From: Chitinophagaceae bacterium UBA2375
GTDB taxonomy: Bacteria; Bacteroidota; Bacteroidia; Chitinophagales; Chitinophagaceae
Length of the DNA stretch: 64,000 bases
NCBI GenBank assembly: GCA_002343985.1
Contig: DDTB01000003.1
Location: 1 to 64,000, forward strand
Direction: 5' to 3'
Made by a program: the position numbers and the translations under genes. Positions 58,665 through 64,000 of the stretch are shown here, one piece after another. The notes under the pieces were generated by a model. It saw only the letters and a list, made by a program, of their open reading frames with translations, was not told where the DNA came from and ran no database searches. The first letter of the stretch is position 1; every line of letters starts with the position of its first letter.

Positions 58665-60644
58665 ATGAGTACAGAAACAGAGATTTTGACCCCTCCGGCC
58701 AGCCCGGCATATGGGGCAGACAGTATCCAGGTATTGGAAGGGCTGGAAGCCGTTAGAAAAAGGCCCGCGATGTATATCGGGGATATCAGCGTAAAGGGTT
58801 TGCATCACCTGGTATATGAAGTAGTCGACAACTCCATAGATGAAGCCCTGGCAGGCTATTGTAAGAATATCCGGGTGACCATCAACGAAGATAATTCCAT
58901 TACGGTGGAAGATGACGGAAGGGGTATCCCTACCGGTATGCATACCAAGGAGAACCGGAGCGCGCTGGAAGTGGTCATGACTGTTTTGCACGCGGGCGGT
59001 AAGTTCGACAAAGGGTCGTACAAGGTTTCCGGGGGTTTGCATGGTGTGGGCGTGAGTTGCGTGAATGCGCTCAGTACCAAACTGCATGTAACCGTTAAAC
59101 GCGAAGGCAAAGTTTTTGAACAGGAATATGCTACCGGCATCCCGCAGTACTCGGTCCGTGAAATCGGCACAGCTACAGAAACCGGCACCAGGGTGCAGTT
59201 CTGGCCCGATGGCAGCATTTTTACCACGACCATCTACAATAAAGATATCCTCGAAGGCCGCCTTCGGGAACTGGCTTACCTGAACCGCAGGATCAGCATC
59301 ATCCTGAACGACCTCCGTGAAATTGATGATGACGGGAACACATACAGCAAAACATTTTACAGTGAAGGCGGTATTGTGGAGTTCGTGGAAACGCTCGACA
59401 AAAACGCCAACCGGCAGCCATTGATCCCCCGCACCATTTATTGCGAAGGGCATGATGAAAAATCGAATGTGGCTGTGGAAGTGGCGATGGTGTACAATGC
59501 CGGTTACCAGGAGCACATTTTTAGTTATGTGAATAATATCAACACCATTGAAGGTGGTACGCATGTGGCTGGTTTCCGACGTTCCATCACCAGGGTGTTT
59601 AAAACTTACGGTGACCGTGAAGGCATGTTTGAAAAAGCCAAAGTGGTAATCGAAGGTGATGATTTCAGGGAAGGCATCAGCGCCATTATTTCCGTGAAAG
59701 TGCCCGAACCCCAGTTTGAGGGACAAACGAAAACAAAATTGGGCAACAGCGAAGTGATGGGGATTGTGGATACCACGTTAAGCCGCGTGCTGGAAGCATA
59801 CCTGGAGGAGAACCCCCGCGAAGCCAAAACCATCATACAGAAAGTGATCCTGGCCGCGCAGGCCCGTGCGGCTGCCAAAAAGGCCCGCGATATGGTGCAG
59901 CGCAAGAGTGTATTGGTGGGCGGTGGTTTGCCGGGTAAACTGGCCGACTGTTCCGATAAAGACCCCGGTAAATGCGAGCTCTTCCTGGTCGAAGGTGACT
60001 CGGCCGGTGGCACCGCCAAACAAGGCCGCGACCGGAGTTTCCAGGCCATCCTTCCGCTCAGGGGTAAAATCCTGAATGTGGAGAAGGCAATGGAGCATAA
60101 GATTTACGACAACGAGGAGATCAGGAATATCTTCACCGCGCTGGGTGTAAAGATTGGTACCAGCGAGGACGCGAAAGCCCTCGACTTGTCGAAGTTGCGC
60201 TATCATAAACTGATCATCATGACGGATGCCGATGTGGACGGAAGCCATATCGCCACATTGATCCTGACATTCATATTCAGGTATATGAAAGAGATGGTGG
60301 AACAGGGATATGTGTACATCGCGCAGCCACCACTGTATCTCGTGAAGAAAGGAAAGGAACAGGAATACGCCTGGAACGAAGAAGAGCGTAAGGCGCTGGT
60401 AACGCAGCTCGGACAAGGAAAGGATGATTCCGTGACCATCCAGCGATACAAGGGTTTGGGTGAAATGAACGCCGAGCAACTTTGGGAAACCACCATGAAC
60501 CCGGTAACCAGGACCCTGAAACAGGTGACGATTGAAAGCGCCGCCGAAGCCGACAGGGTATTCAGCATGCTCATGGGTGATGAAGTGCCCCCACGCAGGG
60601 AATTCATCGAAACGCATGCACGATATGCCCGGATCGACGTATAG
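58665..60644 (+). CDS. gyrB: DNA gyrase subunit B
   Basis: ATPase subunit of DNA gyrase, which introduces negative supercoils. The 659-residue protein has the GHKL ATPase domain (VVDNSIDEALAG, DDGRGIPTGMH and KVSGGLHGVGVSCVNAL, about residues 46-125), the transducer domain, and the TOPRIM region with VEGDSAGGTAKQ (about residue 443) and MTDADVDGSHI (about 520). The C-terminal QRYKGLGEMNAEQLW block is intact. The ATG at 58665 is preferred over a TTG at 58653. It stands alone, with an exact -7 box upstream; gyrA and recF are not adjacent. Confidence 0.98.
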   Translation: MSTETEILTPPASPAYGADSIQVLEGLEAVRKRPAMYIGDISVKGLHHLVYEVVDNSIDEALAGYCKNIRVTINEDNSITVEDDGRGIPTGMHTKENRSALEVVMTVLHAGGKFDKGSYKVSGGLHGVGVSCVNALSTKLHVTVKREGKVFEQEYATGIPQYSVREIGTATETGTRVQFWPDGSIFTTTIYNKDILEGRLRELAYLNRRISIILNDLREIDDDGNTYSKTFYSEGGIVEFVETLDKNANRQPLIPRTIYCEGHDEKSNVAVEVAMVYNAGYQEHIFSYVNNINTIEGGTHVAGFRRSITRVFKTYGDREGMFEKAKVVIEGDDFREGISAIISVKVPEPQFEGQTKTKLGNSEVMGIVDTTLSRVLEAYLEENPREAKTIIQKVILAAQARAAAKKARDMVQRKSVLVGGGLPGKLADCSDKDPGKCELFLVEGDSAGGTAKQGRDRSFQAILPLRGKILNVEKAMEHKIYDNEEIRNIFTALGVKIGTSEDAKALDLSKLRYHKLIIMTDADVDGSHIATLILTFIFRYMKEMVEQGYVYIAQPPLYLVKKGKEQEYAWNEEERKALVTQLGQGKDDSVTIQRYKGLGEMNAEQLWETTMNPVTRTLKQVTIESAAEADRVFSMLMGDEVPPRREFIETHARYARIDV

Positions 60645-60759
60645 GGTTGATTTATTCAGGTATGTGCGTTTGTTCATTTGGGCAGACAAATAAATTTCAT
60701 TAGCTTGTTCGTTGAAGCCAGCGGGTTTCAACCATTTACTAACCATAAATTGATGTACA

Positions 60760-60960
60760 ATGTCAAAAATGTTAACAGCTTATTGCATGAAGACTAAAGA
60801 AAAGAATGTCCCCATGCAGGATGCAGTGATAACCAAAACCGCCCGCGGCGGCTACATGGCCCAGGGCCACGATGGTAAAGGAAATAAGATGACTACTATG
60901 CTGGCAGAAGCCAAGGCTTTGGAGGCTATTAAGGATGGCGTTGCCAAGAAAGGCTGGTAA
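60760..60960 (+). CDS. Small DUF5679-like protein without its zinc cysteines
   Basis: A 66-residue basic protein. The pattern AYCMKTKEKNVPMQDAVITKTARGGYMAQGHDGKGNKM matches the layout of DUF5679, a small zinc-ribbon family, with the closing KALEAIKDGVAKKGW helix. In the family the first CxxC and a second CxxC hold zinc; here only the first Cys remains (YCMKTK), and the second pair is replaced by His-Asp-Gly-Lys-Gly. So the fold may persist without metal. The function is unknown for the family. It follows gyrB by 115 bases and has its own terminator. Confidence 0.75.
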   Translation: MSKMLTAYCMKTKEKNVPMQDAVITKTARGGYMAQGHDGKGNKMTTMLAEAKALEAIKDGVAKKGW

Positions 60961-60980
60961 TATAATTTGAATCTTATGTA

Positions 60981-61010
60981 AAGGGCAGTCGGATCACGAC
61001 TGCCTTTTTT
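60981..61010 (+). terminator. Intrinsic terminator of the DUF5679-like gene
   Basis: An 8-bp stem (GGCAGTCG / CGACTGCC) with flanking A/T and a T6 run, 20 bases after the stop. On the minus strand the 61018 gene ends 8 bases beyond it, so it may serve both. Confidence 0.9.
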
Positions 61011-61017
61011 AATGCCA

Positions 61018-63999
61018 TTACCTGATCAGTACCAGGTTGCCTTTTCGGTAACGTATGGCGCCGGCCCTGAAACGGTAACTGGCCATGTAAACATAATTGC
61101 TTTGCGCGTTTTGCTTGTTTTTGAAGAATCCGTCCCAACCCGAATTCGGGTCAACGCTCCTGAATACCACTTCCCCAAAACGGTTGTACACAATGAGTTC
61201 GTAGTTCGATACAAATGCAATATTTCCCAATGGTTTAAAATGATCGTTTAAGCCATCCCCATTCGGACTAAAAGCCCCGGGGAAATAGATATCATCGCAA
61301 TTTGATGCTATGCTGATTTGAACAGTATCGGATGCCAGGCAACCAAACCTGTTGCCAACCTCAACTATATATATTCCCGCATCAGACACTTCAATAGATG
61401 CCGCGCCTGAGCCATTGCTCCAGTTGTATTGGGCATAGTTTCCTGCAGAAAGCGTAACCTTATCACCGGGGCAAAGCAATTGATCTGGGCCCAGGTTCGG
61501 TTTTGTTGGGTTGTCGGCCACTGTTGCCCAAACCAATACGGAATCGCTTGTACATCCGTTTAATTCCGCCTGCAGGTAAAAGGATGTACTGCTGTCAAGG
61601 GCGGGCTGATAAACCGCTCCAACATGTAAAAGATTAGTCAGGCCTGCATCCGCGTACCAGTTTATGCTGCCATTGCTATTGGCTTCCAATGTAAAAATGC
61701 CCGGGCCGCATTTTGTTACATCATTGGCAATTGGTGCACCCGGACTTGCAGTTATGATTATTCCAGCAGTCCCGGATCCGGCGATTTGACAACCACTTGC
61801 TGGGATATTATAGGTTACGGTGTATGTACCCGGTGTAGATGCCGCGACATTGAATTGTCCGTTTGATGGGTTGATACTCAAACCTGCCTCCGCGCTGAAC
61901 GTACCGCCACTGCTGAATCCTGTGCCAAGTGTGGGAGATATCGGTGAGGCGTTGCTGCACACCGGGCCGGTATAACTAAAACCGGTTACGGGCGTGATGG
62001 TATTGTTGATGGAAATCGTTGCCGTACCTGTACCTGCAATCTGGCAACCACTTGCAGGTACATTATATGTAACTGTGTATGTACCTGGTGTAGAAGCCGC
62101 GACATTGATTTGTCCGGTTGAAGGGTTGATGCTCAAACCTGTCCCCGCGCTGAAGGTACCGCCGCTGCTGAATCCTGTGCCGAGTGTAGGTGATAGTGGT
62201 GAGGCGTTGCTGCACACCGGGCTGGTATAACTAAAACCAGTGACAGGTGTAATGCTGTTGTTGATGGAAATCGTTGCTGTGCTTGAACCTGCAAGTTGAC
62301 AACCACTTGAAGTGATGTTATAGGTTACGGTGTATGTACCCGGTGTAGAAGCTGCGACATTAATTTGTCCGTTTGATGGGTTGATGCTCAAACCCGCCCC
62401 CGCGCTGAAAGTGCCGCCGCTGCTGAATCCTGTGCCGAGTGTAGGTGATAGCGGTGAGGCGTTGCTGCACACCGGGCTGGTATAACTAAAACCAGTGACA
62501 GGTGTAATGCTGTTGTTGATGGAAATCGTTGCTGTGCTTGAACCTGCAAGTTGACAACCACTTGAAGTGATGTTATAGGTTACGGTGTATGTACCCGGTG
62601 TAGATGCAGCGACATTGATTTGTCCTGTTGAAGGGTTGATGCTCAAACCTGTCCCCGCGCTGAACGTACCGCCGCTGCTGAATCCAGTGCCGAGTGTGGG
62701 CGATAGCGGAGAGGCGTTGCTGCACACCGGGCTGGTGTAACTAAATCCTGTTACGGGCGTGATGCTATTGTTGATAGAGATGCTTGCCGTGTTTGATCCT
62801 GCAATTTGACATCCACTTGCGGGTAGGTTATATGTTACGGTGTAAGTTCCGGGCGTAGATGCCGAGACGTTGATTTGTCCGGTTGATGGGTTGATGTTCA
62901 ATCCCGCCCCCGCGCTGAACGTGCCGCCAGTACTGAATCCCGTGCTGAGTGTAGGTGATAAAGGAGAAGCGTTGCTGCAGACAGGGCTTGTATAACTGAA
63001 GCCGGTGACCGGCGTATTACTGCTAACGACATCAACAAAAACCGATTTACTGACTATGCATGTTTGGCTGCTGGTGAATGAAATATCATCGAGGGCGAAA
63101 TCGTTTCCGGATGCCGCAGTATTTCTGTTGATTAAAGTAATTTCCGCTTCTGTACTTGTACCTGCGTTCCAGTTTGCGGTGAATTGTGCCCAGTTGCAAA
63201 GCGCTCCGGCAGACAATGTACTGGTGAGTGAACTTCCCGTGATGGGTTGTCCATTGATAAGCGTTTCAATGCTGGCAACCGATGAAGGCATCGCTACTGT
63301 TTGCAACCAATACCGGAATGTATAATTGGTATTAGGCTGCACCGGAACTTTTTGTTTCCACACTACAGTATTTGGATTTGTGGAACCATCTACCACCATC
63401 ATTTTTCCTGTCCCAGTACTGTGGTCTACGCACAGGTTAGAAAAACCCGGTTCAAAAGTATTTGGATTGTTTGTTACGCTATATGCTCGTTGCGCACCAG
63501 TAGCATTATTAGCGATAAAACTATATTCGGTGGCAAATCCCAGATCACCCAATTCAAAATTTCCATTATAAATCAAGTCCCGCGCAAACGTGTAGCTGTA
63601 GTTGACTGTATACGTGGTTGGGGTTGCCTGGCTCACCACAGGGTTTGCGATGTTAGGGTTCAGCAAACTCGGATCCGGCGGGTTGGCAGTCCAGGAAAAG
63701 GAACCGGATCCTGTTGCCGTGGCTTGCAGGTTGATGCTGTTGCCCTGGCAAATGGTTGTGTCGTTTCGCACAGTCAATGGATTGACGGGCTCTGTCAGCA
63801 CAATGGCAGGGTTGCTGATGGCTATATTATTTTCATTATCCCTGGTGCGTATCTCATAGCTCGCTCCGCCGGGCAAGCCGGTGAACATATTATTGCCTGT
63901 AAAAGTCCCACCATTCAGGTTGTATGCATAGGGCAGGGTGCCACCGGTGCCATAAGCCGTGACCGACCCATCGTTTCCACCGGGGCAGGCAGGTTGTAC
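61018..63999 (-). CDS. Giant secreted repeat protein with gliding-type C-terminal domain (5' end outside window)
   Basis: The frame is open to the window edge, so only the last 993 residues are visible. The exposed N-terminal part has a SprB-type segment (PGGNDGSVTAYGTGG, PYAYNLNGG), then a region of about 130 residues with a carbohydrate-binding-like stretch (YTFRYWLQTV). Five tandem 85-residue repeats follow (TPVTGFSYTSPVCSNAS, two Cys each), then Ig-like domains, and the C-terminal 90 residues are a gliding-associated or type B sorting domain (FSPNGDGLNDHFKP, YNRFGEVVF, GWDGFFKN). This marks export and surface anchoring by type IX secretion, possibly as an adhesin. Confidence 0.88.
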   Translation of the reverse strand, partial: VQPACPGGNDGSVTAYGTGGTLPYAYNLNGGTFTGNNMFTGLPGGASYEIRTRDNENNIAISNPAIVLTEPVNPLTVRNDTTICQGNSINLQATATGSGSFSWTANPPDPSLLNPNIANPVVSQATPTTYTVNYSYTFARDLIYNGNFELGDLGFATEYSFIANNATGAQRAYSVTNNPNTFEPGFSNLCVDHSTGTGKMMVVDGSTNPNTVVWKQKVPVQPNTNYTFRYWLQTVAMPSSVASIETLINGQPITGSSLTSTLSAGALCNWAQFTANWNAGTSTEAEITLINRNTAASGNDFALDDISFTSSQTCIVSKSVFVDVVSSNTPVTGFSYTSPVCSNASPLSPTLSTGFSTGGTFSAGAGLNINPSTGQINVSASTPGTYTVTYNLPASGCQIAGSNTASISINNSITPVTGFSYTSPVCSNASPLSPTLGTGFSSGGTFSAGTGLSINPSTGQINVAASTPGTYTVTYNITSSGCQLAGSSTATISINNSITPVTGFSYTSPVCSNASPLSPTLGTGFSSGGTFSAGAGLSINPSNGQINVAASTPGTYTVTYNITSSGCQLAGSSTATISINNSITPVTGFSYTSPVCSNASPLSPTLGTGFSSGGTFSAGTGLSINPSTGQINVAASTPGTYTVTYNVPASGCQIAGTGTATISINNTITPVTGFSYTGPVCSNASPISPTLGTGFSSGGTFSAEAGLSINPSNGQFNVAASTPGTYTVTYNIPASGCQIAGSGTAGIIITASPGAPIANDVTKCGPGIFTLEANSNGSINWYADAGLTNLLHVGAVYQPALDSSTSFYLQAELNGCTSDSVLVWATVADNPTKPNLGPDQLLCPGDKVTLSAGNYAQYNWSNGSGAASIEVSDAGIYIVEVGNRFGCLASDTVQISIASNCDDIYFPGAFSPNGDGLNDHFKPLGNIAFVSNYELIVYNRFGEVVFRSVDPNSGWDGFFKNKQNAQSNYVYMASYRFRAGAIRYRKGNLVLIR
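61741..63015 (-). repeat. Five tandem 255-bp coding repeats
   Basis: Five units of exactly 255 bp (85 codons) with boundaries near 61741, 61996, 62251, 62506 and 62761. The same landmark (TATAACTA or a near variant) recurs at 61971, 62226, 62481, 62736 and 62991. The stretches at about 62221-62370 and 62476-62625 are almost identical at DNA level, while the outer copies have diverged. Confidence 0.95.
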
Positions 64000-64000
64000 A

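Noticed and set aside
58641..59726. Long minus-strand ORF (361 codons) inside gyrB
   Set aside because: It is fully antisense to gyrB, whose motifs are intact, and its product has no recognisable domain; it is a shadow of the conserved gene.
59778..60746. Second long minus-strand ORF over the gyrB 3' end
   Set aside because: Antisense to gyrB with no domain; shadow ORF.
1..64000. tRNA, rRNA, CRISPR arrays, insertion sequences, prophage
   Set aside because: I looked in every gap for cloverleaf-like, repeat-spacer or transposase signatures and saw none; gaps are mostly under 300 bases.

Overview
The window is a chromosomal segment of a member of the Bacteroidota, most likely a Chitinophagaceae-like species. 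The evidence is the recurrent Bacteroidota -7 promoter box TAnnTTTG (20 exact copies at sensible distances from genes), the lack of obvious Shine-Dalgarno sites, type IX secretion parts and clients (a PorT-like barrel, a metalloprotease with a C-terminal sorting domain, and a large surface protein with a gliding-type C-terminal domain), a TonB receptor with an HmuY-like lipoprotein, and the gene content overall. Base composition is near 50% GC. Nearly everything is core chromosome. I see no prophage, insertion sequence, CRISPR array, rRNA or tRNA.

Layout: 1-7.5 kb, plus strand: the end of atpA, a membrane zinc protease, two tandem clpP genes with clpX, purA, an acidic low-complexity protein and pabB. 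7.5-16 kb, minus strand: a lytic transglycosylase, gatA, tatA, a 41-codon lipoprotein-like ORF, rplS, rny, zapA, a coiled-coil protein and pheT. 16-19.8 kb: a regulatory region with DnaA-box-like sites, then dnaB, rsmE and the convergent pyrD. 19.9-28.5 kb: a thiolase, a DUF983 protein, an ABC exporter, a PRC-barrel protein, a YifB ATPase, a MutS-like ATPase and dihydroorotase. 28.5-33 kb: a RemB/Wzi-like barrel, porT with ubiE, engB and a YkuK-type protein.

33-43.9 kb, minus strand: a secreted metalloprotease with a small secreted partner, a GbsR-type regulator with two unknown membrane proteins, a DCC-type and a CoA-binding protein, the pyruvate dehydrogenase E2, dnaX, a GNAT-like protein, a sterol-desaturase-like protein and frr. 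43.9-54.2 kb: a WecA/MraY-type transferase, a transketolase N-half, a LolC/E-like permease with rbfA, an MsbA-like exporter, and ileS followed by a DksA-family protein with a histone-H1-like tail. 54.2-64 kb: a possible small RNA, an HmuY/TonB-receptor/AraC haem or iron locus, gyrB, a small DUF5679-like protein, and the C-terminal part of a giant secreted repeat protein that runs off the window.

The strongest unexplained signals are these. An A10 homopolymer in dnaX has early stops in both shifted frames. An orphan plus-strand terminator behind the ileS promoter implies an unannotated transcript. A DnaA-box-like cluster and nested palindromes lie between pheT and dnaB. Divergent, almost leaderless promoters serve ubiE and engB. 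The metalloprotease is paired with a small secreted protein, an AraC regulator with five clustered cysteines sits beside the haem locus, and a repeat array has an exact 255-bp period.
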